64,000 nt of DNA from Morinoia aosen (lineage: Eukaryota; Arthropoda; Malacostraca; Amphipoda; Talitridae). Shown in pieces: positions 47,653-57,859 of the stretch. The first letter of the stretch is position 1, and every line of letters begins with the position of its first letter. Location: contig CM059558.1 in the NCBI GenBank assembly GCA_030386875.1, positions 6,581,501 to 6,645,500 of the forward strand. Reading direction: 5' to 3'. Both the position numbers and the translations under genes were made by a program. Under the pieces are notes generated by a model. That model searched no databases. It was not told the origin of the DNA and saw only the letters and a list, made by a program, of their open reading frames with translations.

Positions 47653-47739
47653 TCTCCACCTGACCTTTCCTAATTCTCTTCACTTCCTTCCAGAAAACCT
47701 TCTTTCTCTCCATGAAGCCCCTCCCAACTTCCTCCCCCA

Positions 47740-47845
47740 TTACATACATACATACATATACCGGGCTTATCCTCCCTATGGGAGGGTAGCCGACAGCAGG
47801 CCACAATCACCACACTTAGTCACTAGGAGGCGATAGAGGCAGCAC
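47740..47845 (-). mobile_element. 106-bp copy of the LINE's own 3' tail inserted in the LINE
   Basis: Nearly identical to 44212-44317, the terminal 106 bp of the surrounding LINE including its TATG microsatellite; I see one clear difference (GCGAGAG versus GCGATAG). It interrupts the coding region between the linker and RT. It is either a severely 5'-truncated later insertion of the same family or a SINE sharing this tail. A target duplication is not clear. Confidence 0.75.
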
Positions 47846-47872
47846 TCTTTGCTGCCGCCCTCTTTGCTCTCC

Positions 47873-49017
47873 TTACCATTCTTTGTTCCTCTTTCTTCCT
47901 TTCCTTACCATTCTTTGTACCTCTTTCTTCCTCTCCTTATACCCTTCAAAATTTTGCTGGTTGCCTCGTTGCAGCCACCTTACGAACGCCCCTCGCTTTC
48001 TTCTCACAGCCGCTCCTACTTCTCCGTTCCACCATTCACTCCCCTTTCTAATCCCCCCTCCAGCCTTCCTTACCCCACACACTTCCCTTGCACATTTTTC
48101 CACCGCATCTTTAAACAACTTCCATTCCCCTTCCACTCCACCCACCTCACTTTCCTTCACCCTCCTATACTCTACTTTCAACTTCTCCAGATACACTCAC
48201 GCTCAGAATCATGCAACTTGCTTACATTTAACACTTCCCTTCAACTCCTCCTTTTTACACCTCCCCACATTCCACTTACTCTCAGCTTTCCTTCCACCAA
48301 GTAATGATCCGAAATCCTATTCATCTCACCACGGAACACATGCACATCGAGCAAACCACCCATCACTCCCCTGCTAACCAAAATATAATCCATCAATGCT
48401 CTCTCCTCTATCACACCTCCATTCGTCCTCACAAATGTATACTTGTTTATACTTTTTATCTGAAACAAACTATTCCCAATCACTAATTCATTCTCACCAC
48501 ATAACCCCACCAAGTATTCACCACTCTCATTCACCCCAGCTACTCCATACTTACCAACAACACCATCCACCACCTCATCACCCACTCTTGCATTCAGGTC
48601 CCCCATCACCACAACTCTACAACCACTCCCCACTCTAGCAACACACTCGGACAATTTCTCCCAAAACTCCTCTCTCTCTTCCCCACTCCTCTCCGATCCC
48701 GGTCCGTACGCGCTCACAAACACCCATGACTCTTCCCCCCATATCACTCCCACCCACATCATTCTTGATCACACCTCACCCCATTCAACGACTTTCTCTC
48801 TGATTCTTACACTCAATAATATAGTCACACCCTCTCTTGCATGTCCCCCACGCACTCCAGATACTCTCCCCCCCCACACTCCCATCATCAACTCACCAAT
48901 ACCCTTCAACTTCGTCTCACTCAGGGCCAACACATCCATCTTCCGGTTTAACATCATTCTTCCGATCTCCTCCTTCTTACTCTCAGTTGCTCTACTTCCA
49001 CACCCCCTTACATTCAT
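47873..49017 (-). pseudogene. LINE AP-endonuclease and linker
   Basis: From an ATG at 49017: MNVRGCGSRATESKKEEI, LALSETKLKG, then after an in-frame TGA (48769-48771) VFVSAYGPGSERSGEEREEF, MGDLNARVGD, ALMDYILVSRG and RISDHYLVEGKL, the usual order of N, ET, GDxN, DYI and SDH motifs of LINE AP-endonucleases. Two frame changes between about 48245 and 48190 precede a basic linker (YLEKLKVEYRRVKESE ... SEWWNGEVGAAVRRKR). Inactive as it stands. A 34-bp tandem duplication (CCTTACCATTCTTTGT units, about 47873-47935 on the plus strand) lies at the 3' end of the linker. Confidence 0.8.
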
Positions 49018-49146
49018 AGATCCTAGTAATAGGGTTTGAGTGGTCTTTCGACCCCTCTCACCCCCTTCGTTGGCCTGCTGCCTCTTTTTTTGGGACTTTT
49101 TTAAAGGAAACTATCGAATCCCGTCATTTTTGAAGAATCATGTACA

Positions 49147-49290
49147 CTAGTAGATATATAATAGTAAAACTTGATTTTTAGCATTCTATTACTAATTTAA
49201 GATTCGTCCGTAAATAAAGACCACAGTAACCAAATGTACAGGTTGCAACACCTGGAAGCTGTAATATTCATCTTATAAATTGTGAATAAG
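49147..49290. other. Short spacer between composite copies A and B
   Basis: 144 bp between the right TIR of element A and the GGAGTC array of copy B. No feature recognised. Confidence 0.5.
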
Positions 49291-49986
49291 TGGAGTCGGT
49301 GTTGGAGTCGCAAAATTCTGGATGGGTGGAAGATGGAGTCGGAGTCGGAGTCGCAAAATTTTGGAAAGGTGGAGTCGGAGTCGCATAATTTTGGAAAGGT
49401 GGAGTCGGAGTCGGAGTCGCGAAATTCTGAAAAGGTGGAGTCGGAGTCGGAGTCGCAAAATTCTGAAAAGGCGGAGTCGGAGTCGGGAGTCGGAGTCGCC
49501 GGAGTCGCATGTTTTAGGGTGGAGTCGGAGTCGGAGTTGGAGTCGCTTCTCTGAAGTGTGGTGGAGTCGGAGTCGGAGACGCTTTTCCGAATGTGGTGGA
49601 GTCGGAGTCGGAGTCGGAGTCGTTCATTCGGATGTGGTAGAGTCGTGGTTGGAGTCGCTAGTTTGTGGTATCTTTGATTCTAATTTTTGCTAAAAATTAT
49701 TCATAATTGTTTAAAACCGAAAGTAAACAAAACAGAGTTAGAATACTTTGTTGAGAAATCTAAAAAATACGCAATGTTTTTGTTGATTATTTTGTTTCAA
49801 GTTTGAAATAGTGTATTTATATCTAACACCTAATACCGTCATGTTATCTATTTATTGTGGGTTTGCATACTTATATATGTATATATGATACATACGAGAA
49901 ATAAATATAATTGTAATGAAGTAATAATGCACATTTTGCTTAAAAAGCAAGAATTAGTAATTGAAGGCATAGCAAATTCGTTCTGT
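49291..49986 (+). repeat. Composite repeat copy B, left part (GGAGTC array), up to the Gypsy insertion
   Basis: 49291-49658 is a GGAGTC / GGAGTCGC hexamer array, longer than that of copy A. From 49471 on it aligns with 39335-39870. Short Ser-Arg-Glu repeat ORFs on both strands come from the hexamer and are not genes. The copy resumes at 59572 after the Gypsy element. Confidence 0.78.
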
Positions 49987-50221
49987 TGTGCGCCCGCCGA
50001 GTATATAAATAAAATCGGCAAGAGACATCGCCGTTCATTAGCGGTGGCCTGCCGTAGAGGTAGCACTTAGTAAGGGTCGTCGCTGTTCATTAGCGGAAGC
50101 GCGACCGCCGAGGAAGCCTGTGTCAACTCTGAAGTACCAATAAACGATAACCCCGTTACTGCATCGTCACTCCCGAACCTCATTCGCGTTTAGTTGCGGC
50201 CTATCTGAAAGGGCCGGAACA
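49987..50221 (+). repeat. Gypsy 5' LTR
   Basis: TGTGCG...GGAACA. Contains a TATA box (TATATAAA, 50002-50009), a polyadenylation signal AATAAA (50139-50144) and a 12-bp internal duplication GTTCATTAGCGG (about 50032 and 50084). It drives the genomic RNA and is 234/235 identical to the 3' LTR. Confidence 0.97.
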
Positions 50222-50225
50222 TATT

Positions 50226-50243
50226 TGGTGCCCGTGTATGGGG
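50226..50243 (+). other. Gypsy primer-binding site
   Basis: TGGTGCCCGTGTATGGGG begins 4 bp after the LTR. TGG is the complement of tRNA CCA ends, and the position is right for minus-strand priming. I do not name the tRNA. Confidence 0.75.
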
Positions 50244-51255
50244 ATGCCGCATTAAAGATATCCACATTGCCACATTGCCCATTGAAGAAGAAAGATATCA
50301 AGAAGTGATCTTCGGTTCTGCTGATCCGTGATTTTTAATGTGTGGAGTGTCACCCTGTTTGGAGTAACGTCGCATAGTTATCACATTACTTCAGAGCATC
50401 GAGAAAAGGAAGAAAGACGTCAGCGCAGAAAATCGAAGTTCTTTCCAAGAAACTCTTTGAGAAAGAAACTCTTCGAGAAAGAAACACTTCGAGGGAGAAA
50501 AAATCGAAAATTTACACGCTACGCAGTCTTCACCAGTCTATTCATCGCTACTCAAAGGAGAAGATGAAGTGAGGGGTCCAGACCAACAACCTGGTCTGTC
50601 GACGAGATCTACGCATTTACGCACCGTCATCTGCAACGAGAAGATCGACGAGAGCTACGCATCGCCAAAATATTAAGTTAAGTGTACGCCGATAATGTTG
50701 CTTGCAAATTAAAAATAAGCATGCGCTCAAATTAATGATTAAACATCATCATTATAAAATTAATGAGTAGGAAGTTAAGCAGTAAGCATTGCAAGCGCAA
50801 GCTGATTCCTGGTAGCGGGAGAGCGAGCAGCATAGGCATTGCGAAAGCGCAGTAAGCAAGCTGATTCCCGGGAGTGGGAGAGCGAGCGTGTACGCGGAAA
50901 CGTTGTGTGGAGAGGTAGTCCATTGTTCTCCAGAACAATTGAAGGAAGTTGTTGCTATTGTTCTCGGGCCCATTGTTCCCTGGCACATAAGAGTAAGCTG
51001 GAGCGGCTTGCTCTGTTCAGTTGCTGACCTTCACGAGCTTTGACTTTTTGACTTTGTGTGCTGGATTAGCCTGGTTTAAGTCCACTGAAAATGTGAGTTA
51101 AAATTTTATTGTATGTAGAATATTATCATTTGCACGTAGAAAATTTTATTGTATGTAGAATATTATCAATTGCATGTAGAAAATTTTATTGTGTGTAGAA
51201 CATTTTTCTTTTAATGGAAATTGGAGGTTTATGAATATAGGATTATTTTGTGCTT
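50244..51255 (+). other. Gypsy leader with internal repeats
   Basis: About 1 kb without a long ORF. It holds three repeat sets: GAAACTCTTYGAGAAA units (about 50450-50500), a 59-bp direct duplication around GCTGATTCC (50801 and 50860), and a 40-bp unit beginning AAAATTTTATTGT at 51100, 51140 and 51180. Packaging or translation signals probably lie here, but none is identified. Confidence 0.65.
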
Positions 51256-52725
51256 ATGTCGGGCAGTGACTCTGACGAATACGAGTACATAAGAACCATA
51301 CCGTACGTGACTAGAGTAGGAAGAGTATCAGTTCCTATTTTTTCAGCGAAGTCGAATTCTATACCTATCACGATGACGACCACCACCACAGTCACCCCTG
51401 TTACCAGTGCAGTCACTACCACAGTTAGCCCTGTAACTAGTACGGTTACCGCTGTGACGACTTCTATTGTCAGTCCGATACCTAGTGTTGTAATTGCTGG
51501 GCAGGATCTGCCGCAGTACCGAGGTAGAAAACGTAGAAACGACCCTGACTTCATAGAAAATAAGTCACTAGAAACGCATATAAAGAATGTGCGAGCATAT
51601 TTCAATATGCTGTCAGATAATTCGGAGGAAGCTAAACTAAATCTATTATTGCGAACTGCAGACAAGCGGGTAGGCGACTTCAATACGGTCGTCGCTTCCA
51701 TAATTAGTGAAGGTTATGAATTAAGTTTCGAAGAAGTCGTGCACCTGTTGGAAAATATCTACGTCTCGAAAGGTGAAAGATCTCTGCACGCGGTCGCCTG
51801 TGATCTAAATAACGTACGCCTAAAACGTAATGATGCTTTAGCGAGCCAGTTTGTTGAGATCCTATCCAAAATCCGTAAGCTAACCCACAGAATAATGACC
51901 AGCCCGGAGTGTTCGAACAGAGCCCACCCCTATGTAGTAAATTGTCCCGATCCTGTTGCTCTCGATAAGTATGTCGAGAATACTTTAATTGTTGCGTTAG
52001 CTGTGGCCATCATCAACCCCCTAGTAACAGAAGATTTTTCCAAAAAACTATTTAACAAACCCTTTAACTCGTCGGAAGAGCTCCTTCAAAGACTAGTAAC
52101 TGTAATTAGGAATTTTCCCGAGGATAAGCAAATATTAGCGACTCGATCTGAGAGATCTATGGAAATCTATTGTGCAGAGGATGACCATTCGTCCGAATCA
52201 AACTTTGATGCAGCCTATGATGAGGCCGAGGTGCATACAATGACAAGAGGCGGATTTCAAGGTAGAGGTAGGACGCGTAGGCCCTACTGGAGACCAAATT
52301 TCCCAAGACCAACTTTCCGTGCTAGACCTCACGTAAAATCTTTTGTTGGAGATTGTGAATTAGGAACTCTAGAAGTCCAAGCATTGGAGACAGCTGAAAC
52401 AAAGCGTTGCTCGAATTGTTACAATCATGTGTGTGTCTGCCAAGGACAAGGTGTGTCGGTAACCACTGTGGCTAGGAAACCGACTGATTGGTACAAACCA
52501 GGTTCATCTCAGACAGCCACCGAGCATTCACTGCGTGATGTAGTTTGTTTTCGTTGTAATAAGTTAGGACACTACGCAAGAGATTGTAGGTCCAGAAGAG
52601 ACTATTTAAACAGACCAGGTAGATCTGATCGTGTCCGTGCGCGAGGACAGCATAAAACTCGTGTACCAGAAAAAGGCCAGGTAGAAACTTACCAAACTAA
52701 CAGTGGCGATAATTTTTTAGCGTAA
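51256..52725 (+). CDS. gag: Gypsy gag, 489 aa
   Basis: I start at ATG 51256 (MSGSDSDEYEY); the frame is open 6 nt further up but only from a GTG. The N-terminus is acidic, then comes a Thr/Val/Pro-rich low-complexity tract (about residues 40-75). A capsid-like helical region follows (ETHIKNVRAYFNML ... LNLLLRTADKRVGDF ... SLHAVACDLNNVRLKRND), then an Arg/Gly-rich basic stretch (RGGFQGRGRTRRP). A Cys cluster CSNCYNHVCVC precedes one true CCHC knuckle CFRCNKLGHYARDC for RNA binding. The frame ends at TAA 52723-52725, 6 codons from which lies a classic slip site. It is undamaged over its whole length. Confidence 0.93.
   Translation: MSGSDSDEYEYIRTIPYVTRVGRVSVPIFSAKSNSIPITMTTTTTVTPVTSAVTTTVSPVTSTVTAVTTSIVSPIPSVVIAGQDLPQYRGRKRRNDPDFIENKSLETHIKNVRAYFNMLSDNSEEAKLNLLLRTADKRVGDFNTVVASIISEGYELSFEEVVHLLENIYVSKGERSLHAVACDLNNVRLKRNDALASQFVEILSKIRKLTHRIMTSPECSNRAHPYVVNCPDPVALDKYVENTLIVALAVAIINPLVTEDFSKKLFNKPFNSSEELLQRLVTVIRNFPEDKQILATRSERSMEIYCAEDDHSSESNFDAAYDEAEVHTMTRGGFQGRGRTRRPYWRPNFPRPTFRARPHVKSFVGDCELGTLEVQALETAETKRCSNCYNHVCVCQGQGVSVTTVARKPTDWYKPGSSQTATEHSLRDVVCFRCNKLGHYARDCRSRRDYLNRPGRSDRVRARGQHKTRVPEKGQVETYQTNSGDNFLA
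52713..52719 (+). promoter_or_regulatory. -1 ribosomal frameshift site TTTTTTA before the gag stop
   Basis: In the gag frame the heptamer is T TTT TTA (52713-52719), the X XXY YYZ form, 3 nt before the gag stop TAA. The protease frame is exactly -1 and open from here on, so slippage would give Gag-Pol. A weak ATTTC/GAAAT hairpin lies about 25 nt downstream; no strong stem or pseudoknot is evident by eye. Confidence 0.85.
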
Positions 52726-53372
52726 ACTGCAGAGACGATTTCATTTCCGATAGAAATAACGTCAATGATAAAAATGAAACTACAATAACTAAGTATGACT
52801 CTACGGCGACAAATCCCTGTGAACCCGAGGAGAATTCTGGTGCCGAAGATTCCCTCGTTAAAAATGTTGAGAGAGTTGATCCACTGATTAAATGTCAAAA
52901 TAGATATGAATCGCTGGGAGAGGTGGATTTAAGCGACTTAAGCGATTTAAACGCTCATGGCACTGATAATTCTGAAAGCCATTTTACGGCGAACGTTTGT
53001 AAATACGAAGAAGACGAAGAAGTAGAAGTCACAGGACAAAATGAATTATTTGTAATAAGAACAAGTCATAAGCCCATGATTGTGCTTAGAAAAGATGCAG
53101 ACCTGTGGAATGCATTGATTGATTCAGGATCAGAAAAATGTCTAATCAGCTACCACAGAATAAGTGAGATAAGTAATGACGTGAAGCCAAGTTCTCTGAC
53201 TATAAAAGGCGTTAACGCTAAGAGTAATGTTGAGGGCGAGGTGGAGCTTGTCCTAAAGTTAAAAAACGGAGTAAGTTTAAAGACAAATGCTTTAATAATT
53301 AAAGATGGTATTTACAATTATGATGTCATTATTGGGCGTGATTTATTAGACAAGAACGCCGTTGTAGACTAA
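52720..53372 (+). CDS. pro: Gypsy protease domain (-1 frame after gag)
   Basis: The -1 frame is open from the slip site through an acidic linker to the aspartic protease. The active site is ALIDSGSEKCLIS (Asp-Ser-Gly), and the C-terminal flap/core motif is VIIGRDLL. It has no own start: it is made only as Gag-Pro fusion. The frame stops at TAA 53370-53372 immediately after the protease core, while RT-leading sequence continues in another frame from about 53342, so either a second shift is used or a small indel broke the frame here. Confidence 0.85.
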
Positions 53373-55270
53373 AACAAAGATGTTTAATTATCAAAGACGA
53401 GAAAATCCCCTTTGCAGAGGTAAAACGACGAAAAAAGAGAAAGACAGAGTGTCTCGAGTATTTAATAGAGAATACTGAGTGTCTCATGGCGGACACGATT
53501 ACGTCCAGAGCTAAGAAAAAAGTCCTAAATAAGCTAAGAGAGAAGAGGACGTGCATTGCTGAGAGAGCAGGCGAGGAAGTAAAAAGGGATGGTAAGAGAG
53601 AAAATCAGCCTGTTCGAGGCGTAGTTGCAGTTACCAATTCCCACACAAGGCCAAGGCCGTTAAGAGTGCATACTCGACAAGTGGAGATTGCTCCCAATGT
53701 AATTTTGAAACATGTTGGACATGTTGGAAAGTGTAAAAATGGAGAATACATAATAAAGAAAGCAACTTTGAAAGAAGGCATTTGTGTCGCAAAAGCGATT
53801 GTGAGAGTTAACAATAGGAGAAAGATTCCGTTGTTGTTATTTAATAGCTCCGACAGAGCGATTGTTTTACCAGAGAATGCAATTATAAGTACTTTAGAAA
53901 AAGTGGAGAAGGATCACATTGAATCCGAAGTTTACTTGTCAGATGTACAAGGAGAATTAAAAAGAGGATTGAGTACCTTTGTGCAGGCAGCTGGTGTTGT
54001 TCAGGACAGTCATTTAGATGTCGAGAAGAAAGACACTAATAGTAAATCTGTCGGGATCACAGGAGTTGTCGACGAAGGGTACGTTTCTGATTCCAAAGAA
54101 GTAGCCCGTGGTCGGCGGAGATTAAATAACGATGATATCAAGTGTAACGATGACGAAATGAAGCCTGAATTGCTGAGTTTGTTGAATGAATTCAGAGACG
54201 TTATTACTATAGACAATGAATCGATCTCCGCTGCTGCGATTAAACCATACAAAATACGTTTGAAACCTAACGTGGATGTCGTAAATGTCCCTCCCTATCG
54301 TATTGCCCACCGTTACATGGAAGACTTGAAAGTCGTTAACGAAAAAATGTTAGACGACGGAATTATTAGACCATCGATTTCAGCTTATAATTCACCGATA
54401 ATTGTAGTTCATAAGAAAGATGGAACTATACGTCCGGTAGTTGACTTTCGCAAAGTAAATGAGGTAATTCATGAAGAATCATTCCCGCTGCCGCGCGTGG
54501 ACGAGATTCTCTATAGTTTAAATGGTCAAAAATACTTTTCGAAATTAGATCTTAGGTCGGGATATCATAATATTACACTGACCGATGAGAGTAAAGAAAT
54601 AACCGCATTTACAGTTGGTAGTAGAAAATACGAGTTCAACCGCTTACCATTCGGTTTAAAAACCTCACCTGCATATTTCCAGTCAGTCATGACGCAAACG
54701 CTATCTCCTGTTCTAGGAAAACTATCTTTCGTCTTTATGGACGACGTGCTCATATTTTCTAAGGAGAAGGCACAGCATCTTGCAGATATAAAAGTTGTAC
54801 TTGAACTATTAAGAAACGCTAGATTGTCAATCAAAACTGAAAAATGTGAATTCTTTAAGAACGAGATTGAATATCTAGGACATTCCATTAGCGGAATGGG
54901 AACCAGAAGCACCGGTACTGACAAAGTAAAGAATTTAGAAATTCCTACGAATGTGAAAAAGTTACAATCATTCCTAGGTCTAGTAAATTTCTTTCGTAGG
55001 TACATAAAAAATTTTGCGAGTATCGCAAGCCCGCTCTATAATCTTCTGAAGAAAAATGTTGAATTCAATTGGTCTAAGGATTGTCAAAACGCTTTTGAAA
55101 AATTAAAGGATGAACTGTGTGACAACACAGTCTTGAGTCATCCAAATTTCGATCAAAATTTTCATCTATTTTGTGATGCATCAAACGTCGGCATAGGAGC
55201 TGTTTTACTCCAGTCATCTACTGATAAAGTTCGAAACATGAGACCTGTCGCATTTTTTCTAAAACGTTGA
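53373..55270 (+). pseudogene. pol: Gypsy reverse transcriptase and first part of RNase H
   Basis: The frame (frame 2) is open from 53342, with a basic linker, then RT: YRIAHRYMEDLKVVNEKML, SPIIVVHKKDGTIRPVVDFR, FSKLDLRSGYHNI, LPFGLKTSPAYFQ and the catalytic box FVFMDDVLIFS (54734-54745). It is FMDD where most relatives have Y(L/I)DD, a tolerated position. The RT connection and tether (FLGLVNFFRRYIKNFA) lead into RNase H with its first catalytic Asp in HLFCDASNVGIGAVLLQ. The frame breaks at TGA 55268-55270 in the middle of RNase H and continues in frame 1. All motifs up to there are intact. Confidence 0.92.
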
Positions 55271-56463
55271 ATTCCACTCAACGACGATACTCAACAACGA
55301 AAAAAGAGATGTTTGCTATAGTTGAAGCATTGAAGTACTTTAAATATCTTGTTTTAGGATATGATCTGGTCATTTACACCGATCATAAGCCTTTAGTTCC
55401 TTTATTTTCAAAGAAATTGCCTGAAGACAACACGCTCGCTAGATGGAGTATTTATGTGCAAGCTTTTGATGCCAAATTAAAGTATTTTTCTGGGAAGGCG
55501 AATAGTGCCGCCGATGCATTAAGTAGATTAAATCATGACAAAAATCCTTTAACAGAAAGAGAACTATTAGAGTGTTCTGAATTAACCCAGGATGTAGAGA
55601 CTTTTCCCGTTGTAACCAGGCTGCAAGCCGCTGCTGCGGGTAACAAATGTAACAAGCCGGTGACTGAGGGAGAGTTCGAGGAGACAATGCCAGGAAGTAA
55701 GGATGGAAGAAACAACAACAGTACTGCTGAACAACAGACAGACCCCAGACGTGAACCCAGTGACTTTAATAGCAGACAGAAAACGAGCTTATGCAGACTG
55801 GATAAAGTTAATACGACTACAGACCATTCAAGTATTAATGACAACTGGTCGTTAGACGAATTTAAACGTGAACAAGATAGTGATCCCTTTTGTTCTGAAA
55901 TAAAGGATGCCCTAGAGAATGCAACTAGAGTTACTAATACTGACATGAATGAATTTCTGATTATGAATGACATTTTGTATAAAAGACGAAGAATTGACAA
56001 CAGACCCAGCACCATTCTGACTATTGTGGTGCCATATACTCTGCTACACAAGACAATTCTATTCATCCATAATTTGTCCCACACAGATTTGAATCATACC
56101 TTGTTTAAGTTTAAATTAAAATATTTTCATCCGTACGAACGGACAATTACACGCAAAATTGTTGAATCTTGTGACATCTGTAAGATTTTAAAATCACGAA
56201 TATCGACTCCGATTAAAATTCTAAATGCTCCAATTGGAACACGATGTTTTCAAACGGTCAGCATGGACTTCTACGGTCCATTAACAATGACAGACAATGG
56301 TAACAAATATATTCTTGTCGTAATCGACCTATTTTCCCGTTTTGTTAAATTATATCCGACTAGTGACCGATGTACAGAGACTGTTACAGATTGTCTATGG
56401 AATTTTTGCTGTTTGTTCGGTACCCCGGACGTATTGTTGTCCGACAACGCTCTAGAATTTTAA
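55267..56463 (+). pseudogene. pol: Gypsy RNase H C-terminus and integrase
   Basis: Frame 1 picks up RNase H at STQRRYSTTKKEMFAIVEAL and continues with TDHKPLVPLF and AADALSRLNHD. A hydrophilic Thr/Ser/Glu-rich linker of about 90 residues precedes integrase: the zinc domain H..H..C..C (HNLSHTDLNHT ... ESCDICK) and the core with the first Asp in SMDFYGPL and the second in LLSDNALEF. TAA at 56461-56463 cuts the core directly after this. The next codons carry on in the same frame, so it is a nonsense mutation. Confidence 0.9.
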
Positions 56464-57075
56464 TCATCTAATGTGAGAAATTTCACAAAAGGACTTTCTA
56501 TCTTAAAAAGGGAAGTTCTGGCGTATTCCCCTTTTTCTAATGGTATTGTTGAGCGATGTAATGGAAAAATTCGACACCTGCTCAAGTTATATCTAAATTT
56601 TCTTACTCATAATGAGTGGGATAGATTATTGGATATTGTAGAGAATTCGATTAACAATAGCTTTAATGAAACTTTAGGCGATACCCCCGCATACACGGTT
56701 TTCGGTAGAGATACGTGTGTGTATATTAGTTCTACTAATTTAGAAGATTTCAATGTTGCAACTACATATGAAGATGTTCAAAAACAAAAATTTAAAGAGT
56801 CATCTATTGTAGTGAATAATATTAGAAATGCAATCATTAACGCTACAATCGAAAGAACTACCTATAGAAACGTGAAACGTCGCGATAAACATTTAAAAGT
56901 GACGGACCGTGTACTAGTGAAAAATCATGCCAAAAAACACAAACTACAGCTAAATTTCTTAGGACCAGGTATCATTGAAAGGCTAGGTAAAAATTACGCA
57001 GATATTAAGATCGGTAACAAGATTATCCGAACGAACTTAAACCATGTACTGCCTTTAGATAAGTTAAGAAGGTGA
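56464..57075 (+). pseudogene. pol: Gypsy integrase, C-terminal part of the core and tail
   Basis: In frame with the preceding segment. It has the catalytic Glu region YSPFSNGIVERCNGKIRHL, then the C-terminal domain with basic residues (TYRNVKRRDKHLKVTDRVLV, KLQLNFLGPGIIERLG) and ends NHVLPLDKLRR at TGA 57073-57075. The TAA at 56461 separates it from the other two catalytic residues, so no whole integrase is made without read-through. Confidence 0.88.
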
Positions 57076-57521
57076 AATTGTCAACCTAGTTTGTAATTGT
57101 TCATTCTCAAATATTCCGAGTTTGCCATTCCATATATGCGTTCTATGAGTTTCTAGCTTGTAAGAGCATTCTATGAGTTTCTTTCAAGATTTATGTATGT
57201 CTTGCGTTAGGAAATATTTTGTTGCGAAACACCTTCAGAAGAGATGTTGAGCTTAGGATGTTGTCATACTGTTGTTGCGACATCAAAAGCTGTGTTCGTC
57301 AAGCCGTAAGCTAGAGTTAATAAACTTAGGCGCAATCTTGGAAATGTCAACACGAGAGTGCGAGTGCGAAACCCGCGAGAACTGCATCGCATCTGCCACA
57401 GCTTGTTTGACAACAATGCCAGGCATTGTAGTTGAAATGAATGTGTCTTAATGAGAAGGAAGCGTTGCCTTAGTATGTAACGACAGTTGTTTACTTTAAA
57501 CTTGTGGCCATGCTAATTTCC

Positions 57522-57539
57522 TGTCTCGTTTCCTTTCAG
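57522..57539 (+). promoter_or_regulatory. Possible 3' splice site for a subgenomic RNA
   Basis: CTGTCTCGTTTCCTTTCAG is a strong acceptor-like pyrimidine tract plus AG, placed between integrase and the small 3' ORFs. Env-carrying Gypsy elements make env from a spliced RNA; a similar use here is inference. Confidence 0.4.
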
Positions 57540-57634
57540 ATTCGGGCGACTCCTGAACAATTCCAGAACATTGCACATTCCGACTCACAAGATACACTTG
57601 TTTAATTCCAATAATAATTCACTCATAAACCCCG

Positions 57635-57859
57635 ATGTGTAGCGGGGGACACGGTAAACTCTGGCGGCCGCAGGAAACAACGATAGTTTTCGGAATCAGG
57701 GTACCGAAAGAAGTATTACAAGAAGCCTACTGCAACTTCACGGTGTTCCTGAACCTCGATTCCCCGTTGCTTACTCGAATTCAAGTGTATGAATCCGGAG
57801 AACACGTCGAACTCGTGTTCATAATCAGAATCGCTGCATTCCCAGCGAACATCCGGTGA
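57635..57859 (+). CDS. Gypsy small ORF 3a (74 aa), unknown function
   Basis: ATG at 57635 follows an in-frame TAA. The peptide begins MCSGGHGKLWRPQETTIVFG and has alternating hydrophobic/polar segments that could form beta strands (TRIQVYESGEHVELVFIIR) and one N-x-T site (NFT). No signal peptide or transmembrane segment. Just before the TGA (57857-57859) frame 1 is open and continues to TGA 57940-57942 with similarly folded-looking sequence, so the gene may have carried on there before an indel. I do not recognise the family. It lies in the env position. Confidence 0.45.
   Translation: MCSGGHGKLWRPQETTIVFGIRVPKEVLQEAYCNFTVFLNLDSPLLTRIQVYESGEHVELVFIIRIAAFPANIR

Larger units (their letters stand above)
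44211..49089 (-). mobile_element. AP-endonuclease LINE, minus strand, 10-bp TSD
   Basis: TTGGGACTTT is found at 44201-44210 and 49090-49099 and the sequence between is absent from copy B, so the limits are well set. On the minus strand it has endonuclease (49017-48241), linker (48196-47873), RT (47652-46379) and a C-terminal region ending at about 45933. The 3' UTR ends in a short TATG microsatellite in place of poly(A). It carries several frameshifts and stops and two insertions (hAT at 44457, own-tail copy at 47740). The single-ORF layout and microsatellite tail suggest the RTE side of the LINE tree, but I cannot fix the clade by eye. Confidence 0.82.
41380..49146. mobile_element. Long-TIR element A, split by a foldback element and a LINE
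   Basis: The left arm starts at TGTGCACGACC with ATGACGGGATTCGATA inside; the right arm ends in the inverse (TATCGAATCCCGTCAT ... CATGTACA, 49105-49146). The inverted arms continue for about 190 bp (shared GATTAAAATATTCTTG, CACAGATACGGTCATTAAGC). The original element is 41380-44210 plus 49090-49146; the gap is a LINE insertion. The same element occurs at the same relative place in copy B (61521-64000). No transposase and no clear target duplication. Confidence 0.72.

Noticed and set aside
45866-49019. Long plus-strand Pro/Ser/Thr-rich ORFs (for example 46131-46709 and 47849-48304)
   Set aside because: They are antisense to the minus-strand LINE coding sequence, whose G-rich codons leave few stops on the other strand.
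49987-50221. Naming the tRNA primer of the Gypsy element
   Set aside because: TGGTGCCCGTG does not match with confidence any tRNA 3' end I can recall.
53372-53400. Second programmed frameshift between protease and RT
   Set aside because: No canonical slip heptamer at the overlap; an indel or sequence error is simpler, pending comparison with other copies.
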